Below, in pieces: positions 29,863 through 39,345 of a stretch of 64,000 bases of DNA (its first letter is position 1; every line of letters begins with the position of its first letter). This DNA comes from Bradyrhizobium mercantei (GTDB lineage: Bacteria > Pseudomonadota > Alphaproteobacteria > Rhizobiales > Xanthobacteraceae). Under the pieces are notes generated by a model. That model did not search any database and was not told where the DNA came from. It saw only the letters and a list, made by a program, of their open reading frames with translations. The translations under genes were made by a program, and so were the position numbers. The stretch is taken from assembly GCF_001982635.1 (NCBI RefSeq), contig NZ_MKFI01000005.1, forward strand, positions 204,477 through 268,476, in the 5' to 3' direction.

Positions 29863-29885
29863 CGAGTCCTTTCCTGGGCACCACC
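29863..29885 (+). repeat. Right attachment repeat (attR)
   Basis: Exact 23-bp copy of the tRNA-Leu 3' end. It is followed by CCC and six T residues, which probably formed the original terminator of the tRNA before the insertion. Confidence 0.92.
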
Positions 29886-30090
29886 CCCTTTTTTAAGCGA
29901 TTGAAATCGCTCAGCATCCGCGGGGCGGCTACGACGACGCCGTCACCCGCCGCGGGCGGATGAGATGGCGGATGGTCAGTTCCGACTGCGCTTGTTGAGT
30001 TGCAGCCGATGTCGTCGGCGAATCCGACCCGCGCGCTCGAAACGGTCCGATCCATTCAACATCGATAAGACCGTGCGGGCGCCGCTCCCC

Positions 30091-31365
30091 TCACACGACC
30101 CGCCGTCCCGCCCGTCGCGCGATCGGCCGCTGCACGAAATACATCGCGATCAGCGAGATCATCGAGCTCGCCACGACGACATAGCCAATCCGGTCGAAAT
30201 GCAGCAGCGAGCCGTCCGCATTCTCGGCGACGATCGCGGCTGCGACCACCGAGCCCAGCCCGCCCGAGAGCTGCTGTACCGAGGCCGAGACCGCGCTGAA
30301 TGCGCCGCGCTGGCTGGCGTCGGGGATCGCCGACATCAGCGCCTGCGACGGGATCATGCGCGAGAAGATGCCGACGAACATCAGCACGTTGACGATGATC
30401 GCGGTCAGCAGCGAGACGTGACCGAGATGGGTGTAGATCAGCACCATGATGGCCGACACCACGCAGCCGAAGATGAAGGTCGGATATTTGCCGAACGCAT
30501 CGCTGGCGCGGCCGACCAGCGGACCCATGATGATGCTGAACAGGCCGGAGACGAGATAGATCGTCGGCAGATGGACGATATCGATGCCGAGATTGTGCAC
30601 GGTGAAGGCGCTGCCGAACGGCATCAGCATGAAGCCGCCGGTCGCCAGCAGCGTCGTCACCAGGAAGGCCAGCGTGTAGCGCGGCTCGCCCACCGTCGCG
30701 ATCAGATGGCGGAACGGATTGCTGTCGTGCTGCAGCTTGAGGTGGCCGTCGACCGGCTCCATGAACAGCGCAATGGTCGCGATTGCCGCGATCGACAGGC
30801 CGACAATGGCCACGAAGCAGATGTGCCAGTTCCAGTGATTGGCCAGGAAAAGTCCGGCCGGGACGCCGAGCACCTGGCTTGCGGCGAACGCGGTCTGAAT
30901 CACGCCCATCGCGCGGCCGCGCTGTTGCAGCGGAAACAGGTCGGTGACGATCGCGAGCACGACGGAACCGATCACGCCGCCGAACAGGCCGGTGACGATG
31001 CGGCCGAGCAGCAGCACGTGGAAATTCTGCGCCAGCGCGCAGAGCACGGTGCCGAGCATGAAGCCGACATAGAAGAACAGCAGCAGCTTCTTGCGGTCGA
31101 AGCGGTCGGCAAAGCCGGCGGCCAGGATGCCGGAGATGCCGGCGGCGAAGGCGTAGGCCGAGACCGCGACGCCGAACTGCCCGGCCGTGATGTTGAGCGA
31201 CGGCATCAGGATGGCGCCGAGCGGCGACATGATGATGAAGTCGAGGATCAGGGTGAACTGCGTGAAGGCAAGCAGCGCGATCAAAAGCGTCTGATAGCGC
31301 GAGAAACCGCGTTCCTGCGGCTCCTCGATCGGCGCGGCGATGGTCTGTTCCGACATGGGACTCAT
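30091..31365 (-). CDS. MFS transporter
   Basis: About 424 residues (start at 31365, or MSEQ at 31356) with about twelve TM segments, the drug:H+ antiporter-like motif GFADRFDRKK in the loop between TM2 and TM3, and the antiporter-type motif GVPAGLFLANHWNWHICF. It resembles the AraJ/arabinose-efflux group of MFS proteins. The substrate is unknown. It is the first chromosomal gene beyond the tRNA-Leu element and is divergent from rnd. Confidence 0.85.
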   Translation of the reverse strand: MSPMSEQTIAAPIEEPQERGFSRYQTLLIALLAFTQFTLILDFIIMSPLGAILMPSLNITAGQFGVAVSAYAFAAGISGILAAGFADRFDRKKLLLFFYVGFMLGTVLCALAQNFHVLLLGRIVTGLFGGVIGSVVLAIVTDLFPLQQRGRAMGVIQTAFAASQVLGVPAGLFLANHWNWHICFVAIVGLSIAAIATIALFMEPVDGHLKLQHDSNPFRHLIATVGEPRYTLAFLVTTLLATGGFMLMPFGSAFTVHNLGIDIVHLPTIYLVSGLFSIIMGPLVGRASDAFGKYPTFIFGCVVSAIMVLIYTHLGHVSLLTAIIVNVLMFVGIFSRMIPSQALMSAIPDASQRGAFSAVSASVQQLSGGLGSVVAAAIVAENADGSLLHFDRIGYVVVASSMISLIAMYFVQRPIARRAGRRVV

Positions 31366-31721
31366 TCGTGATGATGCGAAGGGTGCGAGCGGCTGGGCAC
31401 AGATAGGGGCGCCGTTCGTCAATTTCATCGGCGCCGATAAGCAAAAAACTGCGCGGACGTGCGATCAGAAATCGCGAAATTTTCCGATTCTATATGGGAA
31501 TTGCGCCGCGTCCGATCATCCCTGCTCTGATCGTTTGAATTGCAGCGTGATCCAAATGCAACAGCGTTCGCGCGATGGCGGGCCGCCGGGTCGGGATATG
31601 GCAGGAGCCGGGCGGAAAACCCGCACCTGAGCGGCCCGGAGACTGCCTATCCGCTCGCATCCCCGGCGTTTGGGGGCTAGTGTCGCCTGTCGAATCGAAC
31701 CGAGACCCGAGGCCCTCATAC

Positions 31722-32336
31722 ATGACCATCCGCCTGCATCGCGGCGACCTGCCCGATCTCACGCGCTACACCGATTCCGTTGCGATCGACACCGAGACCA
31801 TGGGACTGCATCCGCATCGCGACCGGCTCTGTGTGGTGCAGATGTCGAACGGCGACGGCACTGCCGACGTGATCCAGATTCCGAAGGGCCACACCGATTC
31901 GCCGAACCTGAAGGCGCTACTCGCCAATCCCAAGATCACCAAGATCTTCCATTTCGCGCGGTTCGACGTCGCCGTGCTCTACAACACCTTCGGCGTGATG
32001 CCGGCGCCGGTCTATTGCACCAAGATCGCCTCGCGCCTGTCGCGCACCTATACCGATCGCCACGGCCTGAAGGATCTGGTGCGCGAGGTGCTGAATGTCG
32101 AACTGTCGAAGCAGCAGCAGTCGAGCGATTGGGGCGCGCAAAGCCTGAGCGAAGCCCAGCTCGCCTACGCCGCATCCGACGTGCTGCACCTGCATGCGTT
32201 GCGCGAAAAATTGAATGTGATGCTCGCGCGCGAGGGACGCACGGATCTCGCCCAGGCGTGCTTCGATTTCCTGCCGACCCGCGCCAGGCTCGATCTCGAC
32301 GGCTGGGAGGCCGAGGACATCTTCGCCCATTCCTGA
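31722..32336 (+). CDS. rnd: Ribonuclease D (short form)
   Basis: 3'-5' exoribonuclease of the DEDDy family involved in tRNA 3' maturation. The three Exo motifs are visible: AIDTETMGL (D, E), HFARFDVAVL (D) and the C-terminal YAASDVLHLHALR (Tyr, D). At 204 residues it contains only the exonuclease domain and lacks the HRDC domains of E. coli RNase D, which is usual in alphaproteobacteria. The start MTIRLHRGDLPD at 31722 is chosen by family similarity; the upstream frame is open but not conserved in character. Confidence 0.9.
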   Translation: MTIRLHRGDLPDLTRYTDSVAIDTETMGLHPHRDRLCVVQMSNGDGTADVIQIPKGHTDSPNLKALLANPKITKIFHFARFDVAVLYNTFGVMPAPVYCTKIASRLSRTYTDRHGLKDLVREVLNVELSKQQQSSDWGAQSLSEAQLAYAASDVLHLHALREKLNVMLAREGRTDLAQACFDFLPTRARLDLDGWEAEDIFAHS

Positions 32337-32505
32337 TTTCGCCCGTTAATGATGGGCGACGAATTCGTGGCGTCGGGGGCGGTTCCGCCCCGTTTCGGCC
32401 AAACTGTTCACGCGTGGTCACCTGCGGGGCGCGACGCGAGGTCCGGGCTGCATATTTGGGCGGCTCCGGCTAGAATAGGGGCAATTTCGTGCCTCTGGAG
32501 CTCAG

Positions 32506-33237
32506 GTGAATTCGGTTCAGAATCCAGCCTATGTCACGGGCCTCGAGGCGCGCTTTGCCGCTGCCGCGCGGCACAGTCGCATGGTGCGGATTCTGCGCGT
32601 TGCGGTGCCCGCGGTGGTGGGACTGTCGATGGCTTCCATCATCTTCGTCTCGGTCTACAATCCATTCCGCGAGATGATCCCGAAACTGCCGGTCGAGATG
32701 GATAATCTCGTGGTGTCCGGCACCAAGATCACGATGGAAGCGCCGCATATCGCCGGCTTCTCGGCCGACGGGCGGCCTTACGAAATGTGGGCCAAGGCGG
32801 CGATCCAGGACGTCACCGATCCCGATCACGTTGAGCTGAAGACGATCCGCGCCAAGGTGGCGCAGCAGGATCAGTCGACCGTGACGATGGATGCGCGCAC
32901 CGGCTTCTTCGACAACAAGAAGCAGCTGCTCGACCTGCGCCAGGATATCTTCCTGCAGTCGTCCACCGGCTATGAAGCGAAGTTGACGCAGGCCTTCGTC
33001 GATATCAACAAGGGCAACGTGTCCTCGGATGAGCATGTCGATGTCAAGCTGCTCCAGGGTACGCTGACATCAGACCGGCTCAGGATCTACAACAGCGGCG
33101 AACTGGTGCGGTTCGAAGGCAATGTCGTGATGTATCTCGACAAGCTCGGCGACAACGATGCGAGCCCGCCTGCCGAGCCTGCTCCACCGCCACCTCCGTC
33201 GCCGCCGAAGGCGCGCAAATCCGCCAACCCGAAATGA
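32506..33237 (+). CDS. lptC: LPS export ABC transporter periplasmic protein LptC
   Basis: LptC is the single-pass inner-membrane protein that passes LPS from LptB2FG to LptA. The 243-residue protein starts at a GTG. It has one N-terminal TM (about residues 29-49, VAVPAVVGLSMASIIFVSVY), then the beta-jellyroll with MDNLVVSGTKITMEAPHIAGF, and a proline-rich tail. It overlaps lptA by ATGA, and the operon continues to lptB and rpoN. Confidence 0.92.
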   Translation: MNSVQNPAYVTGLEARFAAAARHSRMVRILRVAVPAVVGLSMASIIFVSVYNPFREMIPKLPVEMDNLVVSGTKITMEAPHIAGFSADGRPYEMWAKAAIQDVTDPDHVELKTIRAKVAQQDQSTVTMDARTGFFDNKKQLLDLRQDIFLQSSTGYEAKLTQAFVDINKGNVSSDEHVDVKLLQGTLTSDRLRIYNSGELVRFEGNVVMYLDKLGDNDASPPAEPAPPPPPSPPKARKSANPK

Positions 33238-33974
33238 TTTTGATGATGAGACGTTTTCCGCACGGCATCGCAATTGCGGTCTTTCTGCTCGCGCTGTTCG
33301 CAGCCGGTGCTGCGTCGGCGCAGGGCTCGATGTCAGGCGTTCCCAACGCCATGCAGGGCTTTTCGCAGAATCGCGACCAGCCGATCCAGATCGAGGCTGC
33401 TGCGCTCGAAATGCGCGACAAGAAGAAGGAGGCGACCTTCTCCGGCAATGTGAAGGTCGTGCAGGGCGACACCACCATGACCTCGAAAGTCCTCGTGGTG
33501 TTCTACGAGGATAGATCGACCCAGACGCCGGCGCCTGCTTCGACCGGCACCAAGGGTGCCGCCGCCAAGGGTGCCGCGCCGATGCAGTCGGCGACACCAG
33601 GCCCCGGCGGCGCGTCCTCGATCAAGCGGCTGGAGGCGAAGGGCAATGTCGTCGTGACCCAGAAGGATCAGGTCGTCACCGGCGAGACCGCGATCTTCGA
33701 CACCAAGACCAATTTGATCACGATGCTCGGCGGCGGCGGCAGCCAGGTGGTGCTGACCCAATGCCAGAACGTACTGCGCGGCGACCGCCTGCTGGTCGAC
33801 ATGACCACCGGCGTCTCGCGCGTCGAATCCGACAACGGCAAGGTGCAGGGCCTGTTCATCCAGTCGCAGGGCGGACAGAACGGCAAGGGAGGCTGCGGGA
33901 CGCCGGCCGCCCCCGGCGCGGCCCCGGCAGCCCCGTCGCCGCTTCAGCTCCTGCCGGGCAGCAAGTCCAAGTAA
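33234..33974 (+). CDS. lptA: LPS transport periplasmic protein LptA
   Basis: LptA forms the periplasmic bridge for LPS. The 246-residue protein has a signal peptide (hydrophobic 11-26, cleavage after ASA) and the OstA-type segments QPIQIEAAALEMRDKKKEAT, FSGNVKVVQGDTTM and GNVVVTQKDQVVTGETAIFD. A low-complexity insertion (about 100-125) and a Pro/Ala tail are typical of the rhizobial form. The ATG overlaps the lptC stop; further ATGs at 33243 and 33246 are possible. Confidence 0.92.
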   Translation: MILMMRRFPHGIAIAVFLLALFAAGAASAQGSMSGVPNAMQGFSQNRDQPIQIEAAALEMRDKKKEATFSGNVKVVQGDTTMTSKVLVVFYEDRSTQTPAPASTGTKGAAAKGAAPMQSATPGPGGASSIKRLEAKGNVVVTQKDQVVTGETAIFDTKTNLITMLGGGGSQVVLTQCQNVLRGDRLLVDMTTGVSRVESDNGKVQGLFIQSQGGQNGKGGCGTPAAPGAAPAAPSPLQLLPGSKSK

Positions 33975-34113
33975 GGCCCCAGTAAGCTTCACGTAAGGGC
34001 AAGTAAAATCAACCAGTTAGATAATATTTTGCGGCCGCGAGGTTGAAGCGCGCGGGGCGAGACTGTATCTACTGCTGCGGCCCGGCCGAACGGTGCGCCT
34101 TTGAGGGGGAGTT

Positions 34114-34158
34114 ATGTTGGCCGGGACAGGGGCATCCATTCATTCAAGGCGCGGGTGA
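34114..34158 (+). other. Possible 14-residue leader ORF
   Basis: ATG at 34114 follows GAGGGGGAG with a 2-3 base gap. The peptide reads MLAGTGASIHSRRG and its TGA sits in the loop of the hairpin at 34145-34168. The geometry suggests a leader peptide, but the length is too short to be certain. Confidence 0.3.
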
Positions 34159-34168
34159 TCGCGCCTTG
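34145..34168 (+). promoter_or_regulatory. Perfect hairpin upstream of lptB
   Basis: The 9-bp stem CAAGGCGCG/CGCGCCTTG encloses GGTGAT. No T tract follows, so it is not an ordinary terminator. It lies 150 bp before the lptB start. Confidence 0.5.
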
Positions 34169-34182
34169 CCGTGTTGTATGAG

Positions 34183-34255
34183 CATGATCTCCGCGCAGAC
34201 GCGTCCGCTTTTGTCGCGAGGGAAGGCCGGGATCTGTTTTCCGGTTCATGCTTGC
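34183..34255. repeat. GAGCATGATC repeat, diverged copy
   Basis: Starts GAGCATGATCTCCGCGCAGA and ends TTTTCCGGTTCATGCTT. It belongs to the family of 18415-18463, with an added GACGCG/CGCGTC-type inner arm. Confidence 0.75.
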
Positions 34256-34320
34256 GTGCGAATCGATGGGTCCGCAGGCAAAGTCGCGGGATCACCGTGA
34301 AAGGCTGAAGCGAAGCGGGG

Positions 34321-35307
34321 ATGGTGGATTTTCTCGGCATGTTCCGGCGGCGTCCTGCGAAACGCAGTGCCGGATTTGCGCGCTCGCATGACGACATCAC
34401 AGCGCTCGGCGACCAGTTCGGCGAGATGCTGACGTCGCCGGTGCGTGACGCGCCGCCGATGGCGCGCGCCGCATCGGCTCCCGCGGTCGAGCTGCCGCGA
34501 TCCCAACCCGCAGCTGCGCCGGCTCCGGCGCGCGCGAGACCCGCCAGGAACAGCGCGCCTGCTGCGCCGCAGCTGATCAAGCGGCCGGGCTATCTGGCCG
34601 TGCACAGCGTGGAAAAGAGCTTCGGCAGCCGCCAGGTCGTGCGCGGCGTCAGCATCTATGTGCGCCGCGGCGAGGCGGTCGGTCTGCTCGGGCCCAACGG
34701 CGCCGGCAAGACCACCGTGTTCTACATGATCACCGGCCTGATCAAGGCCGATCGCGGCGCGATCGAGCTCGATGGCCATGACGTCACCAAGCTGCCGATG
34801 TATCAGCGTGCGCGCCTCGGCATCGGCTATCTGCCGCAGGAAGCCTCGATCTTCCGCGGCCTCTCGGTCGAGCAGAACATCCGCGCCGTGCTCGAGGTCG
34901 TCGAGCCCTCGAAGAAGAAGCGCGAGCATGAGCTCGATTCGCTGCTCGACGAGTTCAACATCACGCGGCTGCGCAAGAGCCCGTCGATCGCGCTGTCCGG
35001 CGGCGAGCGCCGCCGCGTCGAGATCGCGCGCGCACTGGCGACGCGGCCGAACTACATGCTGCTCGACGAGCCGTTCGCCGGCATCGACCCGATTGCGGTC
35101 GGCGACATCCAGGACCTCGTCCGCCATCTCACCAACCGCGGCATCGGCGTGCTCATCACCGACCACAATGTCCGCGAGACGCTCGGCCTGACCGACCGCG
35201 CCTACATCGTCTATGCCGGTGAGATCTTGACTGAGGGAAGCCCGGAGGAGATCGTTAACGATCCCGATGTACGCCGGCTTTACCTTGGCGAGGAATTCCG
35301 CCTGTAG
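34321..35307 (+). CDS. lptB: LPS export ABC transporter ATP-binding protein LptB, with N-terminal extension
   Basis: ATPase that powers LPS extraction. The ABC core starts at about residue 86 (GYLAVHSVEKSFGSRQVVRG) and contains Walker A GPNGAGKTT, the Q-loop in YLPQEASIFRGLSVEQN, signature SGGERRRVEIARAL, Walker B YMLLDEPFAGIDP and the H-loop LITDHNVRETL. E. coli LptB has 241 residues; here 328, because of an Ala/Pro-rich extension of about 85 residues beginning MVDFLGMFRRRPAKRSAGFA. rpoN follows 90 bp later. Confidence 0.93.
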   Translation: MVDFLGMFRRRPAKRSAGFARSHDDITALGDQFGEMLTSPVRDAPPMARAASAPAVELPRSQPAAAPAPARARPARNSAPAAPQLIKRPGYLAVHSVEKSFGSRQVVRGVSIYVRRGEAVGLLGPNGAGKTTVFYMITGLIKADRGAIELDGHDVTKLPMYQRARLGIGYLPQEASIFRGLSVEQNIRAVLEVVEPSKKKREHELDSLLDEFNITRLRKSPSIALSGGERRRVEIARALATRPNYMLLDEPFAGIDPIAVGDIQDLVRHLTNRGIGVLITDHNVRETLGLTDRAYIVYAGEILTEGSPEEIVNDPDVRRLYLGEEFRL

Positions 35308-35397
35308 CGCTATTTTCCTATCCGTCAAGCCGTGTACAAGGGCTTCGGACTAATATAAGCAAGAATCGAGCCAACTTTTGGAATCGATCTTGCCTCC

Positions 35398-37053
35398 ATG
35401 GCACTGACGCAAAGACTAGAGTTCCGCCAGTCGCAGTCGCTGGTGATGACGCCGCAGCTGATGCAGGCGATCAAGCTGCTGCAACTGTCGAACCTGGATC
35501 TGTCGGCCTTCGTCGAGGAGGAGCTGGAGCGCAACCCGCTGCTCGAGCGGGCGGCCGACGGGCCGGAGCCGCCGGTGGCTGGTGAGCCGGCCATGGAGCG
35601 GGCAGACTACGGCGATTCCGACGGTTCCTCGAGCTACGGGGATGACGGTGACTCGTCCGACATGACCGCGGGCTCGGGCGGCGAAGCCGCGTTCGAGCCG
35701 GGCCAGGAGGAATGGCTGAACCGCGACCTCGGCACCCGCGCCGAGATCGAGCAGACCCTCGATACCGGTCTCGACAACGTGTTTTCCGAGGAGCCGGCCG
35801 AAGCCGCGGCGCGCGCTGCCCAGGACGCGCCGCCGTCGGTCTACACCGAATGGGGTGGCGGCGCCTCCAGCGACGACGAATACAATCTCGAAGCCTTCGT
35901 GGCCGCCGAGGTGACGCTGGCCGACCATCTCGCCGAACAGCTCGCGGTGGCGTTCTCCGCCCCCGCGCAGCGCATGATCGGACAGTATCTGATCGACCTG
36001 GTCGACGACGCCGGCTACCTGCCGGCCGATCTCGGCCAGGCCGCCGAGCGGCTCGGTGCGTCGCAGCAAGCGGTCGACGAGGTCGTCGCGGTGCTGCAGA
36101 AATTCGATCCGCCGGGCGTCTGCGCGCGAAATCTGAGCGAGTGCCTGGCGATCCAGCTGCGCGAGCTCGATCGCTACGATCCGGCGATGCAGGCGCTGGT
36201 CGAGCATCTCGATCTGCTTGCGAAGCGCGACATCGCGGGCTTGCGAAAGCTGTGCGGCGTCGACGACGAAGACATCACCGACATGATCGCCGAGATCCGC
36301 AGGCTCGATCCGAAGCCCGGCCTGAAGTTCGGCACCTCGCGAACGCAGACCATGGTGCCCGACGTCTATGTCCGCCCGGGTCCCGACGGCGGCTGGCATG
36401 TCGAGCTCAACAGCGACACTCTGCCGCGCGTGCTGGTCAACCAGACCTATTACTCTGAGCTGTCGAAGACGATCCGCAAGGACGGTGACAAGTCGTACTT
36501 CACCGACTGCCTGCAGAACGCGACCTGGCTGGTGCGCGCGCTCGATCAACGCGCCCGCACCATCCTGAAGGTCGCGACCGAGATCGTCCGCCAGCAGGAC
36601 GGATTCTTCACCTATGGTGTCGCGCATCTGCGGCCGCTCAATCTGAAGGCGGTGGCGGATGCGATCCAGATGCATGAATCGACGGTGTCGCGCGTCACCG
36701 CCAACAAGTACATGGCGACCAATCGCGGCAGTTTTGAATTGAAGTATTTTTTCACCGCGTCGATCGCGTCCGCCGACGGCGGCGAAGCGCATTCGGCCGA
36801 GGCGGTGCGTCACCACATCAAGCAATTGATCGACGGCGAGGCGCCGTCGGCGATCCTGTCCGACGACACGATCGTGGAACGTTTGCGCGCTTCGGGCATT
36901 GATATTGCCCGCCGCACCGTCGCGAAGTACCGCGAAGCGATGCGGATACCGTCCTCGGTCCAGCGCCGCCGTGACAAACAGAGCATGCTTGGTAATGCGC
37001 TTTCGGCCCCCGCCTCCTCGTCCGACCGGTCGCGAGATACAGCCCCCGTTTAG
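35398..37053 (+). CDS. rpoN: RNA polymerase sigma-54 factor RpoN
   Basis: Sigma-54 directs transcription of nitrogen-fixation, nitrogen-assimilation and other enhancer-dependent genes. The 551-residue protein has the N-terminal activator-interacting region (QSLVMTPQLMQAIKLLQLS), an acidic region II, the core-binding domain, the helix-turn-helix (ADAIQMHESTVSRVTANKYM) and the diagnostic RpoN box ARRTVAKYRE near residue 505-515. It sits between lptB and hpf-ptsN, the order found across proteobacteria. Confidence 0.97.
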   Translation: MALTQRLEFRQSQSLVMTPQLMQAIKLLQLSNLDLSAFVEEELERNPLLERAADGPEPPVAGEPAMERADYGDSDGSSSYGDDGDSSDMTAGSGGEAAFEPGQEEWLNRDLGTRAEIEQTLDTGLDNVFSEEPAEAAARAAQDAPPSVYTEWGGGASSDDEYNLEAFVAAEVTLADHLAEQLAVAFSAPAQRMIGQYLIDLVDDAGYLPADLGQAAERLGASQQAVDEVVAVLQKFDPPGVCARNLSECLAIQLRELDRYDPAMQALVEHLDLLAKRDIAGLRKLCGVDDEDITDMIAEIRRLDPKPGLKFGTSRTQTMVPDVYVRPGPDGGWHVELNSDTLPRVLVNQTYYSELSKTIRKDGDKSYFTDCLQNATWLVRALDQRARTILKVATEIVRQQDGFFTYGVAHLRPLNLKAVADAIQMHESTVSRVTANKYMATNRGSFELKYFFTASIASADGGEAHSAEAVRHHIKQLIDGEAPSAILSDDTIVERLRASGIDIARRTVAKYREAMRIPSSVQRRRDKQSMLGNALSAPASSSDRSRDTAPV

Positions 37054-37238
37054 GTTACTTCTTGAGCATGGCCCCGTCCAAGTACGGACTAATCCATGCG
37101 CTCGTTGCGTTCGCGTCAAATCGCGATAGTCTCAACCTTTCCAGGTCAAGCATCGTCCAGAAAGGGAGGTAACCGGAATCCAGCAACCATCATGCTCCCG
37201 CAAGAGTGACCGAGGCATCCCAGCAATTGAGGCATCAA

Positions 37239-37838
37239 ATGACCCTTCGAATCTCGGGAAAGAGCATCAGCATCGGCGAGGCGCTCCGCGACCGCGTCAG
37301 CGAGCGCACCGACGAGGTCCTGCGAAAGTATTTTGATGGCAACTATTCCGGTCACATCACCCTGAGCAAGGATGGCTTCGGCTTCCGAACCGACTGCGCG
37401 CTGCATCTGGATTCCGGCATCACGCTGGAAGCCGAATCCAACGCCGCCGACGCCTATGCCAGCGCAGATGCCGCGCTCCTGATGATCGAGAAGCGCCTGC
37501 GCCGCTACAAGAGCCGGCTCAAGGACCGCTCGGCCCGCAAGACCTATGCCGCAACCGCCGCGCTTGCCGAATTGAACGGCGTCGGGCTCGACGCGCCGAG
37601 CTACGTCATCGAGGCACCCGAGAACGAGGACGAGGTCACCGAATACAGCCCTGTCATCATTGCCGAGGCAACCACCGCGCTGAAGCGGCTGTCGGTCAGC
37701 GAAGCCGTGATGGAGCTCGATCTGACCGGCGCCTCCTGCCTGGTGTTCCAGCATGGCGGCAGTGGCCGGTTGAACATCATATACCGCCGCACGGACGGCA
37801 ATGTCGGCTGGGTCGACCCGCCCGCGGTGAGCCCCTGA
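37239..37838 (+). CDS. hpf: Ribosome hibernation promoting factor HPF (long form)
   Basis: HPF dimerises and stores 70S ribosomes in stationary phase. From the ATG at 37239 (family start MTLRISGKSISIGEALRDRV) it is 199 residues. The N-terminal S30AE/RaiA domain includes EKRLRRYKSRLKDR, and the C-terminal dimerisation domain runs from SPVIIAEATTALKRLSVSEA to the end (YRRTDGNVGWVDPP). A GTG at 37206 is the alternative start. It is downstream of rpoN and upstream of ptsN. Confidence 0.94.
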   Translation: MTLRISGKSISIGEALRDRVSERTDEVLRKYFDGNYSGHITLSKDGFGFRTDCALHLDSGITLEAESNAADAYASADAALLMIEKRLRRYKSRLKDRSARKTYAATAALAELNGVGLDAPSYVIEAPENEDEVTEYSPVIIAEATTALKRLSVSEAVMELDLTGASCLVFQHGGSGRLNIIYRRTDGNVGWVDPPAVSP

Positions 37839-38070
37839 GGATAGTTGGCAGATGGCATTGACGTCCGAAGCCGGCCCTGCTTATGGTCCGCCGCCTCCAG
37901 GAACAAGGGGGGCGGAACAGGGTTCGCAGGTGTTGGCACCGCCGATACGTTGGAGTAGAAGCCCTGCCAGCTGGACCCGGGCTAAGCCCGCATCCTACCT
38001 CAACTTCTTGACGCCGCCGCTGTAAAGCCTATTTCGCAACCTGACGGTTCATTCACCTCGGAACGTCCCA

Positions 38071-38532
38071 ATGCCGATTACCGATTTGGTCGCACCCGAG
38101 GCGATACTTCCGGCTTTGAAAGTCATCAGCAAGAAGCAGGCGCTGCAGGAACTCGCCGCGCGTGCGTCGGCCTTGACCGGGCAGAATGAACGCGCCGTCT
38201 TCGAGGTGCTGCTGCAGCGCGAGAAGCTCGGCACCACGGCGGTCGGCTATGGCGTCGCCATTCCGCACGGCAAGCTGCCGAAGCTCGAGAAGCTGTTCGG
38301 CTTCTTCGCCCGCCTCGAGCGCCCGATCGATTTCGAGGCGATGGACGGCCAGCCGGTCGACCTGATCTTCCTGCTGCTGGCACCCGAAGGCGCCGGCGCC
38401 GACCACCTCAAGGCGCTGGCGCGGATCGCCCGCCTGCTGCGCGACCAGGACGTCGCCAAGAAGCTGCGGGCCTCGCGCGACGCGCAGGCGATCTACTCGG
38501 TGCTCGCGCTGCCGCCGGCGAGCGCGGCGTAA
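38071..38532 (+). CDS. ptsN: Nitrogen PTS enzyme IIA (PtsN)
   Basis: Regulatory EIIA-Ntr of the nitrogen phosphotransferase system, which links PEP/nitrogen status to K+ transport and metabolic regulation. 153 residues with the phosphorylated histidine in GVAIPHGKL (His66) and the typical start MPITDLVAPEAILPALKVIS. It ends the lptC-ptsN cluster. The 232-bp spacer from hpf carries TTGACG and TAAAGC-like elements at about 38006 that could be an independent promoter. Confidence 0.95.
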   Translation: MPITDLVAPEAILPALKVISKKQALQELAARASALTGQNERAVFEVLLQREKLGTTAVGYGVAIPHGKLPKLEKLFGFFARLERPIDFEAMDGQPVDLIFLLLAPEGAGADHLKALARIARLLRDQDVAKKLRASRDAQAIYSVLALPPASAA

Positions 38533-38623
38533 ATCATCCGCATCCGCGAATTCGTTCGCGCAACTGTCATCAGGGTATAGTCGTTGGTCGTGCGTTCGCG
38601 CGCGCTGGTGCGCTGCGGAAGCG

Positions 38624-39262
38624 TCAGCAGATCGTCGGCAGCAGACGGCGGACTTCGTCGAGCAGATCGGGCACGGCCTTCTCGTCATTGGCGAGATGCC
38701 TGAGCAGCGCGCTCTGGAACAGGCCGTCGAACAGCGCGTAGAGCGCGGCTGGAGACGATGCCGGCTTCTTGTTGCCGAGCTCGGCATAGCGCACAGCGAT
38801 GCGCCAGATCATCGCTTCCAGGCTCTTGTCGATCTCGAGCACGTCCTTGCGGAACGCCGGCTCGAACATCGCCTGCGAGCGCAGATCGTACCAGAGCCGG
38901 TGCATGCGCGCTTCGTTCTCGAGCGTGGCCGCGAGCTTGGCGAGGAAGCCTTCGGTCAGTTCGTCGCGACTTTGCGCCGTCGTCACCACCTCGTCATAGC
39001 GCGTCACGCATTTCGCCTTGTAGTGACGCACGCAGCAGCAGATCAGATCGAGCTTGTCGCTGAAGTAGTAGTGAAACACGCCGTGCGTGAATGCGGAGTT
39101 CTGCGCGATCTCGCGCAGGCTGGTGCGCGCGAAGCCGAGTTCGCCGAGCGTTTCCAGTGCGGCTTCCGCAAGCTCGATGCGCCGCGCGTTGAACTTCTCG
39201 TCGCGCAGCGCCTCGGTCGCTACTGCCACGCGTTGAGCCGCTCCTGTCGCTTGCCGCGCCAT
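38624..39262 (-). CDS. TetR/AcrR family transcriptional regulator
   Basis: 212 residues with the TetR helix-turn-helix TSLREIAQNSAFTHGVFHYY followed by FSDKLDLICCCVRHYK. The ligand-binding C-domain is divergent. It is transcribed away from the SDR/reductase/ligase cluster starting at 39594. Two inverted copies of a TTGACA-N2-TGTCAA site lie between the two start points, so it probably represses both itself and the cluster. Confidence 0.88.
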   Translation of the reverse strand: MARQATGAAQRVAVATEALRDEKFNARRIELAEAALETLGELGFARTSLREIAQNSAFTHGVFHYYFSDKLDLICCCVRHYKAKCVTRYDEVVTTAQSRDELTEGFLAKLAATLENEARMHRLWYDLRSQAMFEPAFRKDVLEIDKSLEAMIWRIAVRYAELGNKKPASSPAALYALFDGLFQSALLRHLANDEKAVPDLLDEVRRLLPTIC

Positions 39263-39345
39263 CTCGTGCCTTCCCTCTGTCTCTTCCCTTGAGCGACTAT
39301 ATCGCGGCGGACCGCGGCGCGCTCAATCCCTTCACATCACCATCT

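Larger units (their letters stand above)
33975..34320. other. lptA-lptB spacer
   Basis: A 346-bp gap within an otherwise tight cluster. It contains a possible 14-codon leader frame (34114-34158) with a strong ribosome binding site, a perfect hairpin overlapping its stop (34145-34168), and a diverged GAGCATGATC repeat (34183-34255). A promoter for lptB-rpoN may lie here, but no consensus is evident. Confidence 0.5.
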
